DNA of 64,000 bases from Microbacterium sp. (GTDB taxonomy: Bacteria > Actinomycetota > Actinomycetes > Actinomycetales > Microbacteriaceae). The stretch spans positions 606,022-670,021 of the forward strand of contig NZ_JAPSLI010000001.1 in the NCBI RefSeq assembly GCF_031180975.1. Direction: 5' to 3'. Position 1 is the stretch's first letter, and each line of letters starts with the position of its first letter. The translations under genes and the position numbers were made by a program. Positions 7,051-16,893 of this stretch are shown here, piece after piece. Under the pieces are notes generated by a model. That model searched no databases, was not told the origin of the DNA, and worked only from the letters and a program-made list of their open reading frames with translations.

Positions 7051-10000
7051 CTACCCATTCGCGGGCGTGGCTGGCACGAACGGGACCTGCATCGTGATCG
7101 TCCGTCCCGCCTGGACGAAAATGCCGCGCCCGACCGGGAAGTCCGTGCGCTTGACGCGCCCGAACGGCGCCTTGAAAATCGAGTCGCCGTCGTAGGTGTC
7201 GGGCTTGAGCACGATCCCCTGCCGGCCGGTCTTCCATTCGCCGAGCACGCCGATGCTGCCGCTCGCCCGGCTGATCTCCGCCTCGCCGATGAGCATGTGG
7301 TCGCTGTTGTTCATCGCCTGCAGCAGCGTCCGCATCTGACGGTCCGCCGGGCCGTCGGCGACGTGCGGGATGTCCTCGATGACGATCAGGATGCGGCCGC
7401 CGGGGTTGTCGGCGACGACGAGCTCCGTCAGCTCCGCGGCGAGCTCCTTCTCGTCCTCGGGCTTCGTGGCGCTGCGCACCCACGGCCGGAAGTCCCTCAG
7501 CTCCGCACGGCGGCTGCCGAAGTGGTACATCCGCACGTGCGGGTCGAAGCGCTCCATGGCGACCACGAGCGCCCGCAGGGCGTTCGTGCGGCCCGACGTC
7601 GGCGGACCTGTGATGACGAACGAGCCGATCGGTTCGAAGCCGTGGGGCGCGAGCGTCTCGTCCGCGACGCCGAACACCGGCATCCCGTCCACCTGCGCAG
7701 GCATGTCGGATGCCGGCACCATCGTGGGGAGGGCACCGATCTCGGGCAGGTCGCGCACGCCCTGCTCGCGCAGCCTCTCGCCGAGGGCGCTGAGCGCCTT
7801 GGTCTGCTCGACCGCGTTCGACGTGCCGCCCAGCACCGCGATCTGCGCCTCGTGCCCGTCGATGACCGCCCGACCGGGCACGGACTGCTCGTCGAGGATG
7901 TCCCTGGGTGCGCTGAGAAGCATGTACTGGCTGGCATCCCCCATCCGCAGCACCACTCGGCGGGAGATGTTGGAGGCGACCGCGCTGGGGACGGCGTTAC
8001 CGCGGTCCGCCGTGATCACCGCGTGCAGGCCCAGGGTGCGTCCCTCGCCGAGGATGCGCATGAAGATGCGGTAGAACGGCCCGCGGCCGGGCGCCACTTC
8101 CCAGTCCTTCTTGAACTCGGGGTAGTTGTCGATGAGCAGCAGGATCCGCGGCATCCGCGGGTCGACCAGTTCGCGGTACTCCTGCACGGAGCCGGCACTG
8201 GCGGCGGCGAAGGCGGCGGAACGGCGGTCCATCTCGCGGTCGAGGGTGCGGAACAGCCGCTGGATGCGCTCGACGTCCCCGCCGTCCACGACCGAGCCTA
8301 CGTGCGGCAGGGCTGCCAGCGCCGACAGCGAACCGGAGGCGAAATCGAGGCAGTACACGTGCACGCGGCCAAGATCCGGACGCATGCCCGCGGCCGTGCC
8401 GATGGTCTTCAGCAGCGTGGACTTCCCCGAACCGGAGGTGCCGTAGATCACCAGTGAGCCGTCCCGGTCGGGAACGAACACGGCCGGCTCCTGCAGCTGC
8501 TTCTCCGGCACGTCGACCATGGCGATCGGGATGCGAGTGTCGCCGTCGTTCGGCAGGTCGCGCAGCTCCACGAGCGGCGACAGGTCGTCCAGCCAGGGGC
8601 GACGGGGCCGCTGCAGCCGCGCCGCGTCCGCGGCGCGGATCAGCGTGGAGACGATGCGCTTCTGATCGTTCGGGCCGAGGTCCTCCTCGTGGGCATCCGA
8701 CTCGGCGGGACGGTCGGGCTCCCACTCCCGGCTCGCGCCGAAGCGCAGCTCGGCGACGCGCACCTCGGCCACGGCAGTGTCGTCGTCCGCGCTCCAGCCG
8801 CCCGTGTACGCCGACTGGAACGGCACCAGGCGGCCGGGACCGGTCTTCGCGATCGCGCGCCCCGGGATGGATGGCGGGAAGGTCGCCGCGATCGCGTTGT
8901 CCACGACGTCGCGCGAGTCCGTCTCGTCCGCCATGCGCAGGGCGATGCGGAGGTTCGTGTTCGCGCGCAGGTTGTCCTTGATGACGCCCGCGGGGCGCTG
9001 CGTCGCCATAATGAGGTGGATGCCGAGGGAGCGACCGCGCTGGGCGATGTCGACGACGCCGTCCACGAACTCCGGCATCTCGGATGCCAGGGCGGCGAAC
9101 TCGTCGATCACCAGGACGAGCGCCGGCGGGCACTCCGGGTCCTGCCGCTTCTCCAGTTCGAGCAGATCCTTCGCCTTCTTCCGGTTGAGCAGGTGCTCAC
9201 GGTGCTGCAGTTCCGCACGGAGGCTGGTCAGCGCCCGGCGGACCAGGTGCGGGCTGAGATCCGTCACCAGGCCGACGCAGTGCGGCAGCTCGACACAGTC
9301 GGCGAAGGCGGATCCGCCCTTGTAGTCGACGAACAGGAACGTGACCCGGTCGGGGCTGTGCGCTGCCGCCATGCCCAGCACCCAGGCTTGCAGGAACTCC
9401 GACTTGCCCGCGCCGGTGGTGCCGCCGACCAGTGCGTGCGGCCCGTGCGTGCGCAGGTCCAGCGCCATGGCGTCGCTCGCACCCTGCCCGATGATCGCCC
9501 GGAGCGTTCCCGCCTTCTTCAGGCGTGGCCGAGGGCTGGGGGTCCGATCCACGATGGTGTTGTTCTGCCGCCAGCGCTCGATCACGACGTGCGGGTCCTC
9601 CGCGATGGCCGGGTCGACCAGCTGCAGGAACATCACCGAGCTGGGGATGTCGGACGAGTCGTGCACCACGGTGCTGGCGTCGACGACAGGTGCAAGACGG
9701 CGCGCGAGCATGTGCATGTACGCGTTGGACACGCCCTCCACCTGCACGTGCTCGAAGTCCTCGCCGTTGCGGACCAGTCCCACCCTGGCATCCCCGAGTC
9801 CGGCCGTCACGTCGATGTAGCTGCGGCACACCGCCGGGAGCGACTCTACGGTGGGAGAGATGAAGACGGCGTGCACGCCGCGGTCCGCCCCGCGCTCCAG
9901 CACATCGGTGAGCCGCCCGCGGTCCACCGGGGCGTCGCTGGTGACGAACACGATCACCGACAGCGGCGGTGTGTTCTTGTGCTCGCCGGCCGCGCGCGCG

Positions 10001-11562
10001 ACGTCCGTGCCGTACAGCAGCGGGTTCCAGTCCTCCTTGAACGGGCCGCGCGGCTCGCCCCCGCCCTCCGGGCCTGCCCGCAGCACGTACTCCTCCAGGC
10101 TGCTCAGCAGCGCGGCGGCGGTGGGAGCCGAGTCGGCGAGCGCCATGTCGCGGAACGGGCTGCGCTCACTGGAGGTGTGCGGCATCCATTTGAGCCAGTC
10201 CAGCTCGGGCGTCCACGCCGAATCAGCGAAGGCGACGGCGACGACGTCGTTCGGCGCGTGCATGCCGAACAGCTGCACGGCGATCCCGCGCATGGCATCC
10301 GCGACCGGAGCGTGTGGCCCCGCGACACCCACCGACCCGGCGTCCGCGAGAGTGTCGAACACCGGCACGTCGTCGACGAACTCGTAGCGCTCGCGCAACC
10401 GGTCGACGCGTTCGATGAACTCGGGCAGCCCGTCCGGCACGTCGGCGTCGTCGATGCGGTTGCGAGCCGGGAGCCGGCAGCTGCCGAGCCGCAGGGCCAG
10501 GAAGTTCCAGTGCTCGGGGCGTCTCGTCCACAGCACGGGGCCCAGACGCATGGCGTGGTCGAAGATCTCCGCGACCGGGGGCGCCTCCGCGTTGCGGGCC
10601 TGCTCCTCCTCGGGCTTGCCGTGGAAGAGGTCCTCCTCGAGCTGCTCGAACTGGCGCTCGAAGAGCAGATACTCGTGGTTCTCGCTCTTCTTGCTCTGCA
10701 CCGACTGGTTGATCAGGTTGCCGAACGCCATCAGCGGCGTCATCACGATCATCAGGAGCGAGCGCGGGTTCTCGTTCATGGCGTACAGCGCCAGGCCCAT
10801 CAGGATGGGCGCGACCAGGATCGGCCACGGGAAGATCTTGCCGATCTTCTCGGTGGGCAGCCGAGGCGGCTTGAACAGCGTGCCCGGGTAGCGCACCTCC
10901 ACCCTCGGACTGCGGTTGAACAGCAGCCCGCCGCCGCGTTCGATGATCGGCTCTTCGGCGGCGGAGCCGTCGAAGGAGCGGGCGAGCCGGAGCACGAGCG
11001 TGGTCCCGCCGATGACGAAGGGTTCGCCCTCCTCGATCCGCACGCGCTGCACGGCCACACCGTCCACGAGCACGCCGTTGGCGGAGTTCAGGTCGACGAC
11101 CTCGATGTGCGTGCCGACTTCAAGGCGGGCGTGCCGCTTCGACACCATCGGATCGGCGAGGACGACGTCGTTGCCGGCATCGCGGCCGAGGAACGCGTGT
11201 CCCGCGGTGATCGGGAACTCCTGCCCCGCCAGGACACCGGAGGTGGCGCGCAGCACACCCACGGTCTCGCCCCTGCCCGCGAACGAGTAGCCCGGACCGT
11301 AGTTGACGATGGAGGCGGCGAAGCCCGACCCGATGGGTGCCTCCCCGATGGGGACGTCCGGTTGAATCGGCACCAGGCGATCACCGGTGGGCGGTGCGAC
11401 CGCCAGCGTCACCACATCGCCGTCCGCGACGGGGGTCGCCCTGGTCGGGTCGGCCTCGGCGATGTGGCGGGCCACGTCGCCGGCGGTCGCGGTCGAGTCG
11501 GTCGTGATCACGATGTCGACAGCGTCACCGGCCGGTCGATGCAGCGTCAGCTTCAGCCTCAT
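7051..11562 (-). CDS. eccC: FHA-FtsK/SpoIIIE type VII secretion ATPase (EssC/EccC-like)
   Basis: A 1503-residue membrane ATPase. Residues 1-90 form a small ubiquitin-like or FHA-like domain. A canonical FHA domain (FLGRDAGNDVVL, SKRHARLEV, NSANGVLVDG) spans about 118-195. Two membrane segments lie at about 243-285. Three FtsK-type ATPase modules follow, with Walker A at about 717 (GGTTGAGKSE), 1044 (GTSGSGKST) and 1324 (GPPTSGRTN). The third has Arg for the Walker Lys. Walker B of the first module is LVLVIDEFAAL. Fused modules plus N-terminal FHA resemble EssC of Firmicutes more than mycobacterial EccC, which lacks FHA. No eccB, eccD, eccE or mycP is present nearby. The FHA domain implies control by the co-encoded kinase and phosphatase. 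Confidence 0.93.
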   Translation of the reverse strand: MRLKLTLHRPAGDAVDIVITTDSTATAGDVARHIAEADPTRATPVADGDVVTLAVAPPTGDRLVPIQPDVPIGEAPIGSGFAASIVNYGPGYSFAGRGETVGVLRATSGVLAGQEFPITAGHAFLGRDAGNDVVLADPMVSKRHARLEVGTHIEVVDLNSANGVLVDGVAVQRVRIEEGEPFVIGGTTLVLRLARSFDGSAAEEPIIERGGGLLFNRSPRVEVRYPGTLFKPPRLPTEKIGKIFPWPILVAPILMGLALYAMNENPRSLLMIVMTPLMAFGNLINQSVQSKKSENHEYLLFERQFEQLEEDLFHGKPEEEQARNAEAPPVAEIFDHAMRLGPVLWTRRPEHWNFLALRLGSCRLPARNRIDDADVPDGLPEFIERVDRLRERYEFVDDVPVFDTLADAGSVGVAGPHAPVADAMRGIAVQLFGMHAPNDVVAVAFADSAWTPELDWLKWMPHTSSERSPFRDMALADSAPTAAALLSSLEEYVLRAGPEGGGEPRGPFKEDWNPLLYGTDVARAAGEHKNTPPLSVIVFVTSDAPVDRGRLTDVLERGADRGVHAVFISPTVESLPAVCRSYIDVTAGLGDARVGLVRNGEDFEHVQVEGVSNAYMHMLARRLAPVVDASTVVHDSSDIPSSVMFLQLVDPAIAEDPHVVIERWRQNNTIVDRTPSPRPRLKKAGTLRAIIGQGASDAMALDLRTHGPHALVGGTTGAGKSEFLQAWVLGMAAAHSPDRVTFLFVDYKGGSAFADCVELPHCVGLVTDLSPHLVRRALTSLRAELQHREHLLNRKKAKDLLELEKRQDPECPPALVLVIDEFAALASEMPEFVDGVVDIAQRGRSLGIHLIMATQRPAGVIKDNLRANTNLRIALRMADETDSRDVVDNAIAATFPPSIPGRAIAKTGPGRLVPFQSAYTGGWSADDDTAVAEVRVAELRFGASREWEPDRPAESDAHEEDLGPNDQKRIVSTLIRAADAARLQRPRRPWLDDLSPLVELRDLPNDGDTRIPIAMVDVPEKQLQEPAVFVPDRDGSLVIYGTSGSGKSTLLKTIGTAAGMRPDLGRVHVYCLDFASGSLSALAALPHVGSVVDGGDVERIQRLFRTLDREMDRRSAAFAAASAGSVQEYRELVDPRMPRILLLIDNYPEFKKDWEVAPGRGPFYRIFMRILGEGRTLGLHAVITADRGNAVPSAVASNISRRVVLRMGDASQYMLLSAPRDILDEQSVPGRAVIDGHEAQIAVLGGTSNAVEQTKALSALGERLREQGVRDLPEIGALPTMVPASDMPAQVDGMPVFGVADETLAPHGFEPIGSFVITGPPTSGRTNALRALVVAMERFDPHVRMYHFGSRRAELRDFRPWVRSATKPEDEKELAAELTELVVADNPGGRILIVIEDIPHVADGPADRQMRTLLQAMNNSDHMLIGEAEISRASGSIGVLGEWKTGRQGIVLKPDTYDGDSIFKAPFGRVKRTDFPVGRGIFVQAGRTITMQVPFVPATPANG

Positions 11563-11620
11563 CGGTCTCCCTCAGTCCTGTGCGGCCGGTCGCCGGCCGT
11601 GATCGTGCACCGAGCGCGGG

Positions 11621-12991
11621 TCATGCGCGCACCACCGCGGCCACGCGGTCTCCGAGGCGGATGATGTCACCATCAGTGGTGGTGACCGGCGTGCCGGCGG
11701 CGACGCCGTATTCCACGCCTCCCCTGACCAGCCCCGAGCCGTTGGTGGAGCCGCAGTCGACGATCTCCAGACCGCCCGCGACCGGGCGCACCAGCATGTG
11801 CGTCTTCGACAGCGAGCGCGTGTCGTCGGCGAGCGGGACCGGGCGGGCGCCCGGGTGTCCGGTGGCGTCCGGGTTGCGTCCGAGGAGCACCGGCTCTGCG
11901 ATCGTGATGCTCTCCCCGGTGTCCAACCGCAGCGCAAAGCGCATCGGAGCGGGTGCCGGCGCGGCAGGCACCGCAGCGGATGCCGGAGCGGAAGCTGCGG
12001 CGGATGCCGGAGCGGAAGGGACAGGTGCCGGCGCGGAAGCCGGGACGGGCGCGGCGGGCGTGGGCTGAGCGGCCCCCGGTCGCAACGAGGCAGCGCCCGG
12101 AGCAGAGCCGGGAGCGGGGACGCCGTCGGAGCGCTCCTCCTCTGCGGCACGGTAGCCGCCGAGCACCGGCTTGCCGGGCTGCACCTGCTCCGGCGCGGAT
12201 GTCGGCACCGGTTGCGCCCGCACCGAATCCGGACGCGCGTGCGGGTCATGCGGGCGCGCGACGCCGAGCACTCCCGCGCTCATCCGGGTCCCCGGCCGGT
12301 ATTCCGGTTGAGCGAACGGATCCGACGGTGTGGCGAGGGACGGCAGGGGCGCGCGCTCGGGCACGGGCTCGGCCTTCACCATCTTGCGCGCCACACGCAT
12401 GCGCTTCTCGTCGTACGGATTCAGTCCGTTGCGCACGTCCACGAGCCAGACGCCGGTGGCCTTGTCGTGCCAGCCGCGTCCGCGCTCCTCTCTGTCGAAG
12501 GTGGGTGACAGAAGCACGGCCAGCCCCAGTACGGGGACCAGGTTCGCGGCCCAGACGAAGAGGAACCGGAGCAGCACCGAGCCGACTCCGGGACGCTCGA
12601 GCGTTCGCACGTTCACGCTCCGGATGCCGGCGAGCGCCTTGCCGGCGGTCGTCCCCCTCCGCCCGTGCAGGATCAGCTGCACTACGCCGAACACCACCGT
12701 AAGCAGCACGGTGATCCCGGCCATGACCACAGCGAGGGTGAAATCGGGATGGTTGAGGAACCCGTAGGCGGAGATCGATCCGGTCGCGAGCTTGAGCAGC
12801 AATGGGACCGCCCCGATCCAGAGCGGCAGCTGCAACAGCGTCCAGATCGCACCATCGCAGGCGAGGGCAAGCGCCCTGCGCCCGAACGGGGCGTTCAGCA
12901 GTCCGAGTGCGGCAGCGTACGCCGGGTCGGGCCGTCCGGCGGCGTCGACCCCTTCGATCGTCCGCTCACGTTCCTCGACGTCCCAGATCAT
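11621..12991 (-). CDS. RDD-FHA membrane protein 1
   Basis: I chose ATG 12991, preceded by GGGGGAGG; the frame is open to a TTG at 13042. The protein has an N-terminal RDD domain with four hydrophobic segments (FGRRALALACDGAIW at the start, 'GKALAGIRSV' and 'GRGWHDKATGVWLVD' at its end), a long Pro/Ala-rich linker of about 120 residues, and a C-terminal FHA domain (LLGRNPDA, SKTHMLV, STNGSGLVRGG). RDD proteins are membrane proteins of unclear transport function; the FHA domain should bind phosphothreonine. A second protein of the same design is encoded at 16890-18221. It follows the kinase gene after about 100 bases and precedes the ATPase gene by 58. Confidence 0.88.
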   Translation of the reverse strand: MIWDVEERERTIEGVDAAGRPDPAYAAALGLLNAPFGRRALALACDGAIWTLLQLPLWIGAVPLLLKLATGSISAYGFLNHPDFTLAVVMAGITVLLTVVFGVVQLILHGRRGTTAGKALAGIRSVNVRTLERPGVGSVLLRFLFVWAANLVPVLGLAVLLSPTFDREERGRGWHDKATGVWLVDVRNGLNPYDEKRMRVARKMVKAEPVPERAPLPSLATPSDPFAQPEYRPGTRMSAGVLGVARPHDPHARPDSVRAQPVPTSAPEQVQPGKPVLGGYRAAEEERSDGVPAPGSAPGAASLRPGAAQPTPAAPVPASAPAPVPSAPASAAASAPASAAVPAAPAPAPMRFALRLDTGESITIAEPVLLGRNPDATGHPGARPVPLADDTRSLSKTHMLVRPVAGGLEIVDCGSTNGSGLVRGGVEYGVAAGTPVTTTDGDIIRLGDRVAAVVRA

Positions 12992-13097
12992 GCCGTCGGT
13001 TGCCTCCCCCGTGCGCCTCTTGCCGTCCGCGACTGTGCTCAAGAGTACCCAGCCCCTTCACCGTCTCGTCGCCACTGCCGGCGGGCGGACGGGGCGA

Positions 13098-14717
13098 TCA
13101 TTCGACGCATTCCCTGACCTCCTGAGCGGACCGTCCGTCGGCCCGCTTGAGGATGACCTCGACGCACGTGCGCTGCGGGTGCGGGCCCGGCAGCGTCGCC
13201 GTGGTCTGTTCCGTCGTGTTCGGAGCACCGGGACCGTCCAGCGTCACCTCGTACCAGATGAACGAATCGCCGTCCTGGGGATCCGGGTTCGTCCAGGAGA
13301 AGCTCACCGTATCGCCGCTGCGCGTGCCCGTGAGGTCAGTAACCGACGGGACGATGCCGGTAATCGGATCCTGAGGGGCATCGGGCTCGGACGACGAGGG
13401 CTCGGGCTGTGGCTGCGCGAGCAGGTCGGTGAGGGGCCCGCTGAGCCACAACGCGCCGGCGAGCAGCAGCACGCCGAGTGCCGCGACCGCCCAGCCCCAC
13501 CAGGGCATCCCCTGGGATCGGGTACCCGGGTCCAGCGGCGGAACCGGGTCATGCTGCGCGACGGGCGTCGGCGGCTGAGGGGCGACGATGGTGGGCGGCC
13601 GCAGCAGGGTGCGATCATCCTCGGCCGCCGGCGGAGTGGGCGCCATAGCAGCCGGCGGCGTCCGCTCGGCCGCGTCGTGCACCGGCGACGGGCTCTCGAA
13701 ACGCGGGAAACCGCCGGGCGCCGGTTCCGGGCGCTTGCGCTCGGTCACCGCGGACGGTCGGGTGGCGGACGGCGCATCGGGGCTGATCGACCGGACCTCG
13801 CGCACGCGCGTGAGACCGTCGCCGTCGTCTTCCGCCTCGTCCGATTGCGGGTGCTCGTCGACGATGTCGATCGGCGTGACGGAGTGCGCCAGCTCGATCT
13901 GCACCTTCTGCAGCGCCCGCGCGAACGCCACCGCGCTCGGGTAGCGCTCCTCGGGGTTCTTCGCCATCGCGCGGGCGAGCACCGACTGCAGGCTCACGGG
14001 CGAGTCCGGACGGTTCAGCGGAGGCAGCGCCATCCGCTCGATCCGCTCGATCAGATCGGCGCTGGTGTTGCGCTCGCCCGGTCGTTCGAACGGTGAGCGT
14101 CCGGCGAGCAGGGTGTACACCGTCGCTCCGAGGGCGTACACGTCGCTGCGCGCACCGCTGCGCGGCGGGTCGTCGAACGATTCGGGCGGCGACCACGGGA
14201 TCGACATCCCGGCCGCCTCGCTCACGGCACCCGTGGTGGACGCGATGCCGAAGTCCGTGAGGGCCGGACGGTTGTACTCGGTCACCAGGATGTTGGCCGG
14301 CTTGATGTCCCGGTGCAGCACACCCGCCCGGTGCGCGGTCTCCACGGCACCCGCGACCTGCACGCCGACGCGGAGCGCCTCCGCCACGCTGAACGGCTCC
14401 CGGCGGGCCCGTACCTGCAGGTTCGGGCGCGGACAGTACTCCATCACCAGATAGGGCCGGCCGTCGCCGGCCACGCCGGCCTGGTAGATCGTAACGATCG
14501 CCGGATGGGTGGACAACATGGCCATCACGTTCGCCTCGTCGGTGAACTCCTGTGCGGCACCGGAAGTGATGCGCTCGGCGAGCAGCACCTTCACCGCGAC
14601 CTTGCGGCGGGGCAGCTCCTGCTCGTACAGGAACACGTCGGCGAAGCCGCCCGTGCCGAGCGGCTTCAGGTAGACGAACCCGGGGAGCTCGGGCGGCGAC
14701 GACGGCGCCCGGCTCAC
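13098..14717 (-). CDS. Transmembrane Ser/Thr protein kinase (PknB-type) with Fn3-like ectodomain
   Basis: 539 residues starting at GTG 14717, overlapping the preceding stop by GTGA. The kinase domain covers about residues 12-265: Gly loop LGTGGFADVFLY, VAVKVL Lys, catalytic loop HRDIKPANIL, DFG with IAS, and the APE-like SPPES. Then come a Pro-rich juxtamembrane region, one membrane helix (WWGWAVAALGVLLLAGALWL) and an extracellular beta domain resembling Fn3 with two Cys (SFSWTNPDPQDGDSFIWYEV; CVEVILKR). It replaces the PASTA repeats of PknB with a different sensor. Likely substrates are the Thr-containing partners of the four FHA proteins of this operon. Confidence 0.92.
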   Translation of the reverse strand: MSRAPSSPPELPGFVYLKPLGTGGFADVFLYEQELPRRKVAVKVLLAERITSGAAQEFTDEANVMAMLSTHPAIVTIYQAGVAGDGRPYLVMEYCPRPNLQVRARREPFSVAEALRVGVQVAGAVETAHRAGVLHRDIKPANILVTEYNRPALTDFGIASTTGAVSEAAGMSIPWSPPESFDDPPRSGARSDVYALGATVYTLLAGRSPFERPGERNTSADLIERIERMALPPLNRPDSPVSLQSVLARAMAKNPEERYPSAVAFARALQKVQIELAHSVTPIDIVDEHPQSDEAEDDGDGLTRVREVRSISPDAPSATRPSAVTERKRPEPAPGGFPRFESPSPVHDAAERTPPAAMAPTPPAAEDDRTLLRPPTIVAPQPPTPVAQHDPVPPLDPGTRSQGMPWWGWAVAALGVLLLAGALWLSGPLTDLLAQPQPEPSSSEPDAPQDPITGIVPSVTDLTGTRSGDTVSFSWTNPDPQDGDSFIWYEVTLDGPGAPNTTEQTTATLPGPHPQRTCVEVILKRADGRSAQEVRECVE

Positions 14718-16084
14718 GTGAGGCCTTCGAAGCTGAGCGTCACCCCATCACCCAGATCGACGGTGTCGCCGTCGAGCACGAGCGTGTGCTCGCCAGGGTG
14801 CAGACGCACGGGGTCGGTGCCGGGACGGATGAGCGTCGAGCCGTTCGTGGTGTGCAGATCGATGACGACGACCGAGTCCCCCTCGGGGCGGATCTCGAGG
14901 TGGCTGCGCGAGATGTCCTGCTGCGGGCTCTCGACGGCGACCAGGTGCGGCATGCTGTCGCCGCTCGCCCGCGTCGAGCGCGGCCGACGCCCGATGATCA
15001 CCGGACGGTCCAGCTCGACGACCTGCCCGGTCGACAGGCGCACGCGACCGTTCGTCGCGGCAGGTGCGTCGACGGTGGGCAGAACAGCGGTCGGTGCGTC
15101 GGGGGCCGACGTGCCCGCGCGCAGTCGGCGCGCCTCCGCCAGCGAGATCGTCGCCCCGTCGTGGTCGCCCAGGTTGCCGAGCGCCGGCGGCGCAGGAGCC
15201 GCAGGCGGCGCCGGGGGTGTGGAGAGCAGGGGCGCGGTGGGCGGCGGCGGGGTGACGTGCACGGTCTCCTCCGCCGCAGGCGCGTACGTCAAGTCGTCGG
15301 GAACCAGGGTGTGCTGCACGTCGTCCGGCGCGGCCCCGGCCTCGTCCGGCGCGGACCCGTCATCGGCTGGCGCGGACTGCGCGGCGTCCTGCGCGTCTGC
15401 GGGCTCGGCAGCGGCGACCGCACTCTCCCCCGCCGACGGCGTCGCGTCCGCGAAGCGGGTGCCGTCGGCGGTGGACGGGATGCCGGCATTCTCGGCATCC
15501 GCCGCATCGTCAGTCTCCGTCACGGCAGCAGCGTCCTCCGCGGCCGCGGCGTTCTCCTCGGCCTCGGCACCGCCTTCGGGGTGGCCGCCGCCCGGCGCCC
15601 CGGCGGCGTCGCCGCCGGACGGCTCCGCCTCGGGCACCGACTCGTCCGCCGACGCCGCAGCCGCTCCGGCTCGTACCGCGCCCGCGAGGACGATCCCCGA
15701 CCTGATCGGGTACTCGGCCGAGCCCGCGTCGTCACCGAGCGACAGCTCGAACCCCTCTGCCTCGACGACGAACCGCTCGCTCCAGGTGGTGACATCGGCC
15801 CCGGAGAACTCATCACCGGCCCCGGCGAGGCGCACGCCGACCGGGCCGCGCACCGCGAAACGCACGCCGTCACCGCTGGACAGCGCCACGGCGAACGACC
15901 CGAGCGTCGTGATCGACCCGCCGGACAGCACGTCGATCACCTCGGTGAGCGCCGGTGCGCCGCCTTCCAGCATCCGCGCGAGTCGGACGATGCGCTCAGG
16001 GGCGACGTCGGCGGGGACCGCGATCACGCCGCCGTCGTCCACCACGACCTGCCAGGCGCCGGGCCTGTAGACGATCTGGTTCAT
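14714..16084 (-). CDS. FHA-domain protein
   Basis: 456 residues. The N-terminal about 190 residues look like a beta-rich domain (MNQIVYRPGAWQVVVDDGGV), the middle is a long Ala/Glu/Asp/Pro-rich disordered linker, and the C-terminal about 100 residues are a FHA domain: IIGRRPRS, SRSHLEIR, TTNGSTLIRPG. No membrane segment. It overlaps the phosphatase gene upstream and the kinase gene downstream by four bases each, so the phosphatase, the phosphothreonine reader and the kinase are made from one coupled message. Confidence 0.88.
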   Translation of the reverse strand: MNQIVYRPGAWQVVVDDGGVIAVPADVAPERIVRLARMLEGGAPALTEVIDVLSGGSITTLGSFAVALSSGDGVRFAVRGPVGVRLAGAGDEFSGADVTTWSERFVVEAEGFELSLGDDAGSAEYPIRSGIVLAGAVRAGAAAASADESVPEAEPSGGDAAGAPGGGHPEGGAEAEENAAAAEDAAAVTETDDAADAENAGIPSTADGTRFADATPSAGESAVAAAEPADAQDAAQSAPADDGSAPDEAGAAPDDVQHTLVPDDLTYAPAAEETVHVTPPPPTAPLLSTPPAPPAAPAPPALGNLGDHDGATISLAEARRLRAGTSAPDAPTAVLPTVDAPAATNGRVRLSTGQVVELDRPVIIGRRPRSTRASGDSMPHLVAVESPQQDISRSHLEIRPEGDSVVVIDLHTTNGSTLIRPGTDPVRLHPGEHTLVLDGDTVDLGDGVTLSFEGLT

Positions 16085-16893
16085 CGGACCTCTCCATTCA
16101 CTGCTTCGCGGGGACGCGTGTCCTCATCGACCTCGTCGGCATGCACGATCGTCCCGGGGTGGGTGACTACGGACACGGCGTCGACGACGACCACCGTGAC
16201 GTTGTCACGTCCGCCGGCGCGCACGGCCTCGGCGGTGAGCAGCTCGGCCGCTCTCTGCGGGTCGGCCTCGCCGGCGAGGATGTCGGCGATGCGCTGCTCG
16301 GTGATCTCCGACGTGAGCCCGTCGGAGCACACCAGCATGCGGTCGCCCAGTTCGGCGGGGAACAGCCAGTAGTCGGCATCCGCGGTGCTGCCCGCGCCGA
16401 TCGCGCGGGTGATGATGTTGCGCCGCGGGTCGGTCATCGCTGCTTCCGCGCTGATCCGGCCGTCCTCGATCAGTTCCTGGATCACCGAGTGGTCCACACT
16501 GATCTGTTCCAGCTCGCCATCGGCGAACCGGTAGGTCCGCGAGTCGCCGATGTTGACCGCGAGCCAGTAACCGATGCCGTCGACCGACGCCACGACGACG
16601 CCGCTCAGCGTCGTCCCGGCACGCGACGTGCCGTCCGAGATGAGGCTGTCGACAGCGCTGCGGGCGTCGGCGAGAGCGCGTCGCACCTCGTCGAGGGCGA
16701 GCGACTCGCGGCCGACGAGCGGTGCGAAGGCGCCCACGACGGCAGCGCTGGCGCGCTCGCCGGCCTCGTGGCCGCCCATGCCGTCCGCCACGATGAACAC
16801 CGGGGATGCCGCGAGGTGGGCGTCCTCGTTCAGTGAGCGGCGCAGACCGGTGTGGGTCGCCCCCGCGCACTGGACGACCACGGGGGAGGTCAT
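16081..16893 (-). CDS. PP2C-family Ser/Thr phosphatase
   Basis: 270 residues with the PP2C motifs in order: RSLNEDAHL near the N-terminus, VADGMGGHEAGE (metal-binding Asp and Gly), NIGDSRTYR, VLCSDGLTSEI, and the last GGRDNVTVVVV. It should be a soluble Mn/Mg-dependent phosphatase that reverses the neighbouring kinase. ATGA overlaps join it to both neighbours. Confidence 0.93.
   Translation of the reverse strand: MTSPVVVQCAGATHTGLRRSLNEDAHLAASPVFIVADGMGGHEAGERASAAVVGAFAPLVGRESLALDEVRRALADARSAVDSLISDGTSRAGTTLSGVVVASVDGIGYWLAVNIGDSRTYRFADGELEQISVDHSVIQELIEDGRISAEAAMTDPRRNIITRAIGAGSTADADYWLFPAELGDRMLVCSDGLTSEITEQRIADILAGEADPQRAAELLTAEAVRAGGRDNVTVVVVDAVSVVTHPGTIVHADEVDEDTRPREAVNGEVR

Noticed and set aside
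8689..11664. 991-codon plus-strand frame opposite the secretion ATPase
   Set aside because: It shows His/Arg/Val-rich antisense composition, and the minus strand encodes a well-formed ATPase. The same applies to the long plus-strand frames at 26441-29233 and 60898-63342.
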